Assembly: GCA_020747065.1 (NCBI GenBank)
Contig: JAGMVK010000008.1
Span: 1,488,001-1,552,000, forward strand
Direction: 5' to 3'
DNA length: 64,000 bases
From: Cadophora sp. MPI-SDFR-AT-0126
Lineage: Eukaryota; Ascomycota; Leotiomycetes; Helotiales; Ploettnerulaceae
Positions 22,963 through 32,555 of the stretch are shown here, piece by piece. The notes beneath the pieces are model-generated. The model had not been told where the DNA came from. It was given only the letters and a program-made list of their open reading frames with translations, and did no database searches. Position 1 is the first letter of the stretch; the number at the start of each line of letters is the position of its first letter. Both the position numbers and the translations under genes were made by a program.

Positions 22963-24789
22963 CTAGAATCCCATCGGGTCACTCAAGATACCTGGATCCA
23001 TGCGCCCCATGCGCCCAATAGGCGCGCTCCTTCCCTGCCACCAGTCATTTGCACCCATACGTGCTGTTCTGGGATGAATTGGTCTGTACCGAAGTGCATC
23101 CGGATCAACGATGAGGTTGATGCTGTCCCTGATGAGCACCAGCGTATTTGTAACCACTTTCCCAGTCCACTCATTCAATTTCGTGCCCAGACACCGACCG
23201 AACCATGGATCATGTGGGTGCCAGTTATTGGTAGTAGAAGCCGTGCGACGGCCATAGATCCCCCACAGAAGGCACTCGAGCAGGAACAAGGTGAAGAGGA
23301 TGGTACAGACGACTCGAGTCCATTTGCTCATTGCGAATGCCCCAAATCGTCCTCGAGTCTGGGTCTCTTCGTATGCAATGTCAGGACTGGTTTTGGGTAC
23401 TTTATCCGCAGCTAGTCGTCCCAGACCATGTTTGACGTCGCGGATACCAAGCTTGACATGATCCAGCTTAGTCATCTGGGCATGGTATCGCTCGCAACAG
23501 GTCGGGCTATGTTCCTGCATAGATAAAGCACTTTCAAAAGCGTCCAGGGTGCTGTCTTCCTCAGCCTTCAACTCCAGCCTTTCTGGTGCAGTGTCCGCCA
23601 ACTTCATGGTACTCTCCCTTTTCGATGACGTCGAAATCCTGGGCAATCTTTCTGCTAAAGTGTCCGCCAAGTCCGATATACTCTCCCTCTTCGGTGACAA
23701 CGATTTCCTGGGCAATCTTTCTGCTGAAGTGTCCGCCAAGTCCGATGTACTCTCCCTTTTCGGTGACATCGAAATCCCGGGCAATATTTCTGACGTAGTA
23801 TCCGCCAACTGCAATGTACTTCGTGACATGGGAATCCTGGGCAACCTCTCTGGTTTAGTATCCGCCAAGTCCAATGGACTCTCCACCTTTGGCGACACTG
23901 AAATCCTGGATAGCCTTCTGAGGGTATCTCGATTTTCGTCCACCTCCTCAATATCCTCCTCACTGTCTTCCTCAGCAAATCCCTCCTCGGGCCAAAGTCT
24001 ATTCGCCGCGGCCAATCTGCCGTTATCCGCCTTTCCAAAGTACTCAGACAATTCCACGAAATTCATTTTCCGCTTCGGTACTGCGCGTGTGAAGATCTTG
24101 ACCCTGGGACTAGTGGACATTGATATCTCGGATGGGTTTGTGAAATCCTCGTCAACATCCCATCCGCTTTCCTCTCTTGGCGCACTAAACTCTTCTGGTA
24201 CGCGTTCCTCCTGTACCGTGATTTTCTCTTGTAGTATGATCTCCTCTTGTCGTATATTGTCAACGTATCGTACACCCTCCTCGGATTGGAAGCTTTCGTC
24301 GGATCGTAAACTCTCCTCGTATTGTACGCTCTGCTCGTAGCGTACGCTTTCTTGCTTTGGTAACTCAAACTTGGGAGGAAGCATCCATGCAGGTGGTATG
24401 TATGGGTCTCTTGCTTGTGCCTCCCTGAAGAAGTCGGCAGTAGTCTTCATGCCCTTGGGTCTGTTATTCAACCAACCGCGATTAGGGCGTGTTGGCCATG
24501 CTTCCATGGTTGCCATTGCGATCGTGACAGCGAAGGCAGGTTCGGGTGCAAGTGCGAGTGCGAAGGCGAGGAAGGTTGTGATTGCAAGAGCAGTTACGAT
24601 TGAGAGGTTGAGCGTGTGATTGAGTTCGAACTTGAGTTTGTGAGTGAGTTGTTGTAAGGTGCGAAGGTTGAGGTTGTGATTGCAGTTTGATTGTGATTGC
24701 GAAAAGTTGGAGAGGAGGGGAAGTCGCGTTGCGCGAGACGCGTTCGAATTTAAGCCCACCCACCACTGCTTACTCATGAGGCTCAACAA
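22963..24789 (-). CDS. Unrecognised tandem-repeat protein with a C-terminal membrane segment
   Basis: An intronless frame of 608 codons. The true start is probably the ATG at 24516 or 24507 (MATMEAWPTRPNRGWL), because the first 90 codons read like leader DNA of repeated TTGTGATTGC phrases, although they encode a hydrophobic stretch that could be a membrane segment. I do not recognise the family. Visible parts: a Glu-rich section of short imperfect repeats (SVRYEQSVQYEESLRSDES and on); an acidic patch (EEDSEEDIEEVDE); five copies of a 20-23-residue unit with consensus RLPRISMSPKRESTSDLADT (about residues 288-400); a cysteine pair; then one clear membrane segment VVCTILFTLFLLECLLWGIY and an Arg-rich tail. 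The unit is Ser/basic, suggesting phosphorylation or scaffold use, which is inference. It looks lineage-specific and evolving by repeat copy change. Confidence 0.6.
   Translation of the reverse strand: MLSLMSKQWWVGLNSNASRATRLPLLSNFSQSQSNCNHNLNLRTLQQLTHKLKFELNHTLNLSIVTALAITTFLAFALALAPEPAFAVTIAMATMEAWPTRPNRGWLNNRPKGMKTTADFFREAQARDPYIPPAWMLPPKFELPKQESVRYEQSVQYEESLRSDESFQSEEGVRYVDNIRQEEIILQEKITVQEERVPEEFSAPREESGWDVDEDFTNPSEISMSTSPRVKIFTRAVPKRKMNFVELSEYFGKADNGRLAAANRLWPEEGFAEEDSEEDIEEVDENRDTLRRLSRISVSPKVESPLDLADTKPERLPRIPMSRSTLQLADTTSEILPGISMSPKRESTSDLADTSAERLPRKSLSPKRESISDLADTLAERLPRISTSSKRESTMKLADTAPERLELKAEEDSTLDAFESALSMQEHSPTCCERYHAQMTKLDHVKLGIRDVKHGLGRLAADKVPKTSPDIAYEETQTRGRFGAFAMSKWTRVVCTILFTLFLLECLLWGIYGRRTASTTNNWHPHDPWFGRCLGTKLNEWTGKVVTNTLVLIRDSINLIVDPDALRYRPIHPRTARMGANDWWQGRSAPIGRMGRMDPGILSDPMGF
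23585..23925 (-). repeat. Coding minisatellite of about 69 bp, five copies
   Basis: Five near-identical units inside the repeat protein encode (R/I)LP(R/G)IS-SPKRES--DLADT--E. One copy is three residues shorter. Similarity is visible at the DNA level (TGTCCGCCAAGTCC recurs on the plus strand), which means recent unit duplication rather than only protein-level constraint. Confidence 0.85.
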
Positions 24790-26945
24790 ATTCCCGCACT
24801 AAACCCTACAGAATCTGCAACGGTCCAAGGAACGATTCCCATTGGCTGTCGGGATTCAATCCGACCAACTCGGCAGTCAATTCAACAACAACAACAACAA
24901 CTCTCTGAATCGTCGATTTCACTGCCAAATAGTTGGCATCAGCTCACTTTTTGCTGATCATGCAACCAGATCAAAGTCCAGCCGGGAAATGCCCTCTCAG
25001 AAGGGCATGTACCGAATCAACGGAAAACTCTAGGTCAACAGCATGTGATAGTGATCTTAAGCGGAAGATCGAGCTGTCGCAGTAAGGTCAAGTAAGTGCC
25101 AGAGTCGATGTTGATAATGTTAGATAGCTTTGGCTTCTGCAACAAATCAGGCGCAACTCGTGATTGTGTTTTTCCTCGATAGGGAATCAGGTAGTGATCT
25201 ACCAATGCGATGGCTTAACTTCCAAAGATCTTGTATCGTGCGTTTTCGTGATTTGGAAACAGTAATTCACCGCCGTAGCTTACACTCTGAGTAAACTGGC
25301 ATCTCCAATTACCATCCGATCTGCAACTCGGACTTGGACTTTCCGAAAGTCGAGATCGTATTCACCCAACACGCTCGCAACCATGACATCCCGCATGTCC
25401 TCGTGGCGGCTACGCGAGTGGATGACTTAGTACTAGAAAGTAAACAAAGCCAATGCAACGCCTCGCTCTCAGCAGTTCAATGTTGATATCGCCATCCGAA
25501 TCATACGTTCATTGCAGTATTGATGCGGCTCCAGCTTCTTGTGCAGTAGCAGGAAGATCGAAAAGGAAGAAAGACAACGTCGATGAAGAGTACCTTGACT
25601 AAAACCCGTTCGAAGCTATTTCACCTTCCCTGAAAGGACACCGACGAGCGACTTTGCAGGCAAGAGATTTGAATCGCTTGGTATACGCGACCAGAATGCT
25701 GGAAACCTGCCATTTCGCATGTCGTAGATAATTGGACGGCGGATCGAGAGCCACATGTCAAGGTGCCGTCTGAGTGCTGGAGGAACAATCTCAAGAAGCA
25801 AGGGAATGAGGACAAACCCCCATTGAGCTCAATAGTTGTTGGATATTCTCGCAGTGGCAGGATATGTAATACAAAGTTGTGCGGAAACTGTCTCAGTCTG
25901 GGTCACCCTATTCGCTGGATACTCTGAACCCCGAGGAGTCCAGACAAGGTGGGGGATCTTGTCTCTGAGACCAACCGGAGGGTAGGTATTGTAAAAAGGC
26001 TACAAGCTTCTTCGACCTTTTATACCTTAATAAGTGGACTACTTGAAGCAGCGGAGTGCTGTCAATTGGCCTCTGTCTGCACTGAGCACCATGAGCCTTT
26101 GGCAAGTCGATAATTCTGTCTTCGGATCCAGTTCTCCGTACTCTGAAGATGAACGTCCTTCCAAAGAGACACGGCGATTGACAGGATGCTCAAAGTCTTG
26201 CTCAGATTTGGGTCGCTTTTCTCACCATGTTTAATTGACGCGTCAATCACGTACCGTGACGCGTAGATAGCAGAGCTCAAGAGAAATCACATTAGAAGAA
26301 GACACAACGAACCCTCTCTGGAGATCCTTTTCATTTCATTCGATTTGAGTTGACCTATCCGTCCAGACCCTGATACAGAGACAGACAAAGAAGCATTGCG
26401 TTGCTTTTGGTACCAGTATGATGGATTCAAATTCGCAATTTGCCCTCCCCATCCAATCATTCATTCCCTCCATCCCTCCTAAGCAGTAGCAGAGCAGCCC
26501 GTAAGGGGTCAATTGGTTTTGTTTGGACATACAATAGGTGACACAGAAAAGGAGAATTTGGTTTTGATGAAAAACTAATTGAAAACAGTGTGTTAGTTGC
26601 ATCATACGGTGTGCCTGCCTTGCTAGTGGTCAAAATTGAGACCCCAAAACCTCCAGCCCTGCTTGCCACCGCATAAAATAAACAGAGAAAGACCTCGCAT
26701 GGTTCCAGAGAAACAATTACAGATCGCCCATTGATGACCAAGTTTCATTCAACTTTCTTTCCCAATTCCCAGTGTCCCAGTTCGCGTAAAACGAGCAGAA
26801 ATGCAGCAGAAAAAAAGACGCAAAGAATAAAATGAAGTTGATTGTAGTAGTAACACAGGTTTGGTAAATATTACAACCCCGGCCTCAGCAATTGAACGAG
26901 GCGGCAACATTGTACCAAAGGACGTGCAGCTACAAACGTGGCCAA
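24790..26945. other. Long intergenic stretch without a supportable gene
   Basis: About 2.2 kb between the start of the repeat protein and the 3' end of DEF1. It holds a (CAA)6 run at 24883-24900 and a 14-bp perfect palindrome at 26234-26247. Short minus-strand frames (25616-25801, 26336-26605) have no recognisable content or splice continuity. Confidence 0.5.
24883..24900. repeat. (CAA)6 microsatellite
   Basis: Six CAA trinucleotides in tandem upstream of the repeat-protein gene, likely in its promoter or leader. Confidence 0.85.
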
Positions 26946-29919
26946 TTAGTGTCCGTAGTTGCCGCCCCATCCACCACGCTGCTGGTGTTGGCTATTGCCA
27001 TAGTTTCCGTAGTTGCCTCCGAAAGCTTGGTAGCCTCCGTACTGGCTGTTTTGGTGTCCCTGTCCACCTGCTTGGTGGCCAGCTCCCCCAAGACCGCCAT
27101 ATCCGCTGCCGGTCTGGTTGGCGTGAAGGCCCTGTCCTGGTTGTTGGAGATGAGCCGGGTATCCACCATAACCTGCCTGAGTTTGGCTTGGAGGAAGGCT
27201 TGATCCAGCACTGGCGTTTGTCGCAGATCCTGGTCGACCAGCCTGAAGCGAGGGGCTCGGGCCGTTAGCAGCCTTGGATTCTCCGAATGGCTTCAGGTCA
27301 TCACTGGCACCTGGTTGGGCACTCTGTTGGCTGTTGTAGTGTTGCTGGCTCTGTCCTTGGTAGGAGGAGCCCCGGCTGAATGCATCATGCCCACCGAAAG
27401 CTCCACTACCACCAAGTGCCTGCGGAGTTTGGGCGGCTTGGGCTGACCCTGCACGGCCGAATTCAGAAAGACCACCGAGAGCACTATCACGGCCATGAAG
27501 CGAAGAAGTTCCAAAGCCACCTGCAGCTGGAGATGCGGTGTGTTCGTATGGAGCAGCAGGAGACATTCCATAGCCTTGATATGGTTGATGACCACCCTTT
27601 GCGCCATATGGCCCACCAGGGTAGTTGCCGCCATAGCCCTGCTGGTATTGGTTCCAGGCAGCATAGTATGGACTCTGGTAGTATGGATGACCGTATGGGT
27701 AGTTACCAACTTGTGGCTGTTGCTGGTGGCCTGGTTGAGGCTGAGCGCCTTGGGACGCAGCTGGTTGTTGGCTTTGGGCAACTGGGTTTGGAGTGGTGTG
27801 GCCACTGTTTTGACCCTCTCCAGTAGTTGCGTAGCGGGACTGGGTAGTCTGGGCAGCGCTCTGGGGGAATTGCGAGGCGTTCTCGGCTTGTGGACCATTA
27901 TATCCTGGATAGCCACGTTGCTGAGAGGCAGGACCTTCTTGGCCTTGAGATCCTTGTTGCTGGCCGTACTGTTGTTGGTAGTAGCTATTGTACGCATTGC
28001 GCTGCTGTTGAGGATCGGCAGTATAGTACGAGGAGAACTCGTTGGGGGCAGAAGAGAAAGCCCCAGACTGTGGCTGAGACTGAGACTGAGATGGTTGAGA
28101 TTGGTAGCCTTCGAAAGGACTTTGGGTCGATGGAGCTTGTTGGCTGAAAGCATCATATGGCTTTGGGGGTAACGAAGACTCCTGTACGCCAGGCTGACCA
28201 TACCGGCCATATTGACTGTACTGAGTGCTTCCTTGGGGTCCCTGTTGAGCCGTAGCTTGAGCGCTCTGATGAGGGGCAGGGGATGGAAGACCTGGAGCAG
28301 CTGTTGGGTGGGTGGCTGCTGGCAAGCCAGTCGGTTGCTTTGGGGTCGGGACACTCTCGGGAACTGTGGCCGGCTGAGGAGGAGCAGGGGGAAGAGCAGC
28401 TCTTGGGGCTACTGGAGAGTGTTGTGGTGGTTGAGCACGGGTCTCGGCCTCCTCACGGTCTCCATCAACATCTTCCTCACCAGAACCATTCAGATTGAAT
28501 GCGCCAAACTGGACAGCAGTTCGCTCAACCTCGCGATTTCCTGGCATACGGACAGCCTCTTCTTGGTCAAGAACCCGGCGCTGATAGCTGGGAGTTCGTC
28601 CAGAAGTGCCAGTTGCCTTCATTGCAGAAGCTTGGAAACCACTGGCACTGGTTGGGGGACGGATGGCTTGTGGAGTTGATTGTAGATTCGAGTATGGAGT
28701 GGCCGCCGCACTTCGAGGATCCCAGCTGCCCTTGGTGCTGGCTACGGTTGCAGTAGGGGCAGGGGCCGAAGTATCTGGAAGCTGTTCAAGATTGTCCTCT
28801 GTCAACTTATCTCCCGATGGCGGAATTTGTACCTCTGGCTCAGGCGCAGTGGGTTCTTCGACGGGGATGGATTCGACAGGCTCAACTGGAGCAGGTTCTT
28901 GGATTGTTGGCTCGGGTTCTGGTACAGGAGCTTCGACGGGTTCTTCGACTTTGACGGGTTCAGCGAGCCTTTGAAGCTGGTTAGCAGAAGTCCAATACAA
29001 CGAAGGGATAACATACTTCTCGATGACTGGCTCTGACGCCTTCTTTGGGATTGGAGCAGGTGCGAAAATGCTTGCCCAGCTCTTCTTGACACCATCTGGA
29101 ATGACGCTCGATGTTGCCTTGACAGCTGCTGCAGCAGTTACAGACGCAGCTCCAGTCTGGGTTGAGCTCCAGCTGTCCTGCGTAGGCTTTGTGGTATCCC
29201 AGCTATCTTCAGAAGCCTTTGGAGCATCCCAGGAAGATTCGCCCGATGGAGCAGTTTCCCATGCCGTTGACTCGACAGTTGGAGTAGAAGTTTCGACGGT
29301 ATTTTCCTTGCGAACGCCATTTGTGGGTGCGCGACCTCGTCCACCTCTGCCTCCTCGCTCCGTAGCACGACCACGGCCTCCTCTGGCACCGTCAAATCCA
29401 GCTCGACCGCCGCGCGAGATTCTGGCTTGATTGGAAGAATCGCCAAAAGATGTGACCGTCGCAGCCTCCTTGACCTTGGACTTGGATCGATCCTTCTTGC
29501 CCTTCGAGACCTCTCCCCATTGTGTAATTGTGCCTGCAGAAGTTAGTGTCAAACAGTGCGAAACGAGAGTAAATGGCAATGCTCGCAGCAGATCTCGCTC
29601 TCGTGGAGGCCATACCATCAGTAATGCGATCAACCGTAGTCTCAAGATCTCCATCTGTCTCCTGAAGAGCAAATACGACGTCCTCATCTGTCCAGTCGGG
29701 GAACATCTCCTTGATGGTTGTGACCTTGCTGCCATACTTCCTCTTCAGTTGGCCAACTTCGCCCTCATCTTCAATTGGTGCTGTTGTGGAATCTGTCTTG
29801 TCTCCGTTGGTTGCGTGACCTCTACCACCGCGGCCCCCTCTGGAAGAGAAACCTCCTCGTCCTCCTCGAGCTGAGCCTCTGCCCCGAGGCGCAGCTGGTC
29901 GAGATTGTACCTCCGACAT
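26946..29919 (-). CDS. DEF1: RNA polymerase II degradation factor DEF1
   Basis: CUE-domain protein that in yeast recruits the Elongin-Cullin ligase to ubiquitylate stalled RNA polymerase II after DNA damage. Exons are 29616-29919 and 26946-29533 (963 residues); the intron 29534-29615 joins DRITD to GTITQWGEV. The N-terminus is RG/RGG-rich (GRGSARGGRGGFSSRGGRGG). The CUE domain follows (about residues 55-100: LKRKYGSKVTTIKEMFPDW, then DEDVVFALQETDGDLETTVD). A second RGG patch, a Pro/Glu-rich linker and a very long Gln/Ser/Tyr-rich tail complete it (YNSYYQQQYGQQQGSQGQ style), low in sequence complexity as in other DEF1 proteins. A possible 48 bp in-frame intron lies at 28969-29016 (GTATGT donor, TGCTAAC branch); spliced or not, the frame continues, so length would be 947 or 963. 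Confidence 0.9.
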
Positions 29920-30832
29920 TTCAATGTGTGAGGTTGTGTGTTTGTAAAAGCAGACAGAACAAGGAAGATGGGAAGAGGTTATGGTGAGAGTTTTGGAGGG
30001 TCTTGGGGGTCGGGGTTGGTTTGAATTGATGCGAAGAATGATCTCAGCCCTTTCGCGAACAGCAAAGGCCGTCAGGCACCAAAATTACTAGCGGCGACCT
30101 AATTGAATCACGGTCACGGTCACGGTCACGATCATACAGTGTTGTCCACAAGGCTGTGCGACAGCACCACGTAATTGATACGTGAGACAAGTAAGTGTGC
30201 AAGTCAATCGGATAGAGGACTCTGGACTTGCAGGAGACTGGGAATGTTAAATAAATCTCTTTGTCGCGTAGAAAACTCCTCTTTCTCTCAATCTCAAACC
30301 CACCCTGCTTGCTTAGTCATACTACCAGATCATGCAACAGCTGAACGCCGCCCCACAACTCACACAGCTTCCCCAGGCGTCGAAGAGGGGTCTCAGAGCA
30401 ATACTGCGACAAAGGCAACTCTTTCACAGTATAGCTTCGATCGAAGACTTGACTGCCAGCTTGCAGAGCTCATGAGCACAGTGGCAGCTCTAAAAGCTAA
30501 TTCTGACGGCACCTCTTACGATAATCAGCACACGACTTGGTCAGGGTCTGAACGCATCACGGTGTGAATCATTGAGGCTTGGGAGAGGCAAAGAAGGCCT
30601 TCGGACTAGGAAGCAGTGAGACTAGGACAGAGACTTGGAGGCAGAGATTGAAGAGGTTGGATCATACTCATTGCTGGACATTCGAGAGGAAACAGTTGCG
30701 GCATCTCCGCGTGAGATACAGGTTCAGGCTCCGGAGAGTGGCGTGTCAAGCTCTCGTGGATATCAGCAACATTAGCACTGCACCTGCGAGAACGACCTAT
30801 ACCATTTATCGACACATCTCCAACCCGTCGCC
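29920..30832. promoter_or_regulatory. Divergent promoter region, DEF1 / mitochondrial-type gene
   Basis: The two genes start away from each other across 913 bp. The region carries a (TCACGG) tandem at 30108-30130. Frames at 30175-30567 and 30579-30881 are not recognisable. Promoter assignment is by position only. Confidence 0.4.
30108..30130. repeat. (TCACGG) hexanucleotide tandem
   Basis: Three perfect TCACGG units plus TCACG, in the divergent DEF1 upstream region about 190 bp from the DEF1 start. This could be chance or a factor-binding array; nothing else supports either. Confidence 0.8.
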
Positions 30833-32119
30833 ATGTTCCGTCCCTCTCAGTCCCTCCTGTTCCGGCCAATGCCGGTTCTGAACAAGCTGAAGATCCACCA
30901 TCCTCTTCCACTGAATCCTCGCGAATCCAAACAATTACTCAATCTCCTCACTACATCATTCCGGCAACAACTCGACACTGAACACCCGCAGTTTCGGATT
31001 GACGGTACTTCAAATGCATCCCGCGAACACCAATCCAACCGTCGGTCACGAAGATCGTCATGCTCGGAGGAAAAGACACCCACGGACCGACACATGCACT
31101 CACTCTTGACAAACCCTCTGTTCAACATTTCTACAGAAAACAGGTACAGTGATGTTGTTTTCTCAAGGGATCCGATGGACATATTCAATCAAGCTGTAGC
31201 GAAAGGCATGATGACAACGAGTTATGCGAAGGCTTGCTTGGCTGCAAAGAAAGTCCAGATAGTACGGTCGTCTGTCCTGAATGTTCGAGATGGAATGAAA
31301 GACTCGGGAGCTGGGTTGAAGGTCTTGAAGTGGCTTGTCTCAAGTGGCACGACAAATAACACCGAGTTTTTGAAGGACGTTGCATTCGTGAAAATTATGA
31401 TGGAATACATGGTTGCTGAAGGGCTTCAAGAAGCCGCTTGGAAATGGGTCAAGAAATCATTGGAGAAACTCCCGAAGTTGTGTCTTCTGTCTGGCGAAGA
31501 TTTTGCGCGAGCTCAAAAGGAAGTGGTTGGGCCCTTGCTACTGCTTGTCAGAGCCGAGGCTGCAGACTCTGGCAGTCCTATAAGTCTGGATGCGGCGTAT
31601 ATGGCTTTGTCTAGAGCTGCTGGTTACCTTGGAGGCTTGTCTAACTCCGAAGTGGCTAAGATACTTGGTCCCCCTGGATGGTTCTTAATACGCGCATCTG
31701 TAATGCCACAATCTAGCCGGCCGCCACCGAGCGAAAATGCTTTTGAATCATTTCTCAGCTTAATACCGGTCATAACAAAAAGCCCAGCACGCTACTTTGC
31801 CCATTTGAGCTTGCTACATCCGACAAATCCAAGTCCAGATCTGGCGCTGGATCATATCCGATCTATTGTGAGGAAGAGCGGACAGAAAAGCCCTCGATCG
31901 AAGCCCGCAACAGAGAGCGATCACCATAACATACAACTAGGCCTGGACACAGCCAACTTTCTGCTCCAGCACCATCGATACACCGAAGCTAATGAAGTGA
32001 TGGAATTTCTGCGTTCACATTATCCTAAGCAACTGGGTATTAAGGAGATGAGGCAGCTTGAGCAGGCTAAAGCAGAGGCATCAAGTCTCGAGCTGTTAGA
32101 GAGGCTTGGTCTGGCGTGA
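30833..32119 (+). CDS. Conserved-looking protein, probably mitochondrial, function unknown
   Basis: An intronless 428-residue protein. The first 60 residues are rich in Arg, Ser, Leu and Phe and nearly free of acidic residues until about position 34 (MFRPSQSLLFRPMPVLNKL), which fits a mitochondrial presequence. A second block begins HMHSLLTNPLFNISTENRYS followed by DPMDIFNQAVAKGMMTTSYA; the remainder is predicted helical, with repeated hairpin-like stretches (AAWKWVKKSLEKLPKLCLL; QLGLDTANFLLQHHRYTEAN; ELLERLGLA at the end) reminiscent of TPR/PPR-like solenoids, which is an inference. I cannot name the family. Start chosen at 30833; the ATG at 30869 (MPVLNK) is an alternative. Confidence 0.75.
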   Translation: MFRPSQSLLFRPMPVLNKLKIHHPLPLNPRESKQLLNLLTTSFRQQLDTEHPQFRIDGTSNASREHQSNRRSRRSSCSEEKTPTDRHMHSLLTNPLFNISTENRYSDVVFSRDPMDIFNQAVAKGMMTTSYAKACLAAKKVQIVRSSVLNVRDGMKDSGAGLKVLKWLVSSGTTNNTEFLKDVAFVKIMMEYMVAEGLQEAAWKWVKKSLEKLPKLCLLSGEDFARAQKEVVGPLLLLVRAEAADSGSPISLDAAYMALSRAAGYLGGLSNSEVAKILGPPGWFLIRASVMPQSSRPPPSENAFESFLSLIPVITKSPARYFAHLSLLHPTNPSPDLALDHIRSIVRKSGQKSPRSKPATESDHHNIQLGLDTANFLLQHHRYTEANEVMEFLRSHYPKQLGIKEMRQLEQAKAEASSLELLERLGLA

Positions 32120-32555
32120 GTCCCAACTTGGTGGGTTGCGGGTACATGTTGCATTTTGATGGCGTTCAATATGGTCGGTTATCATAATCCAGAAGTTGGG
32201 AGGCGTTTTCTTATATACTGAAGGAAAGAGATTTCGAGACGTCATGTTCGTAAACCGAACGCTTCAAAGCAGATGTGCAGAGAATCCATTTCCGGTCGTT
32301 CGATCAGATTCTCTGCCACTTGAGCATTGGGCACCTGTGTTTTGGTAGTCTAGTGATGCCACAAATGTTCAATCGCCTGTTTAAAGCTCAACAAAGAACT
32401 TTGAAAAAGGCTCAGGGGACTAAATTTCAGGTTGCCCAAGTTTGAACCTTGTTTAGAGATTAAGCGAGGTGTCGAAAAGGGGTATGTAAACATCGTGTCT
32501 CATCATTCATCAATCCGAGCAAGCCGGCGCAACAGCACACTCTTCACTCGGTTCA
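32120..32555. other. Intergenic, convergent 3' flanks
   Basis: This lies between the stops of the mitochondrial-type gene (plus) and the L-amino-acid oxidase gene (minus). No gene is seen. Confidence 0.5.

Noticed and set aside
23549..24340. A 263-codon plus-strand frame opposite the repeat protein
   Set aside because: It is the antisense shadow of the tandem repeats; its Ser/Leu repeats mirror the minus-strand units and it has no start context or domain.
27293..28354. Long frames in other phases within DEF1
   Set aside because: Gln/Ser-rich low-complexity coding keeps other frames open; the DEF1 frame has the CUE and RGG regions and a confirmed intron.
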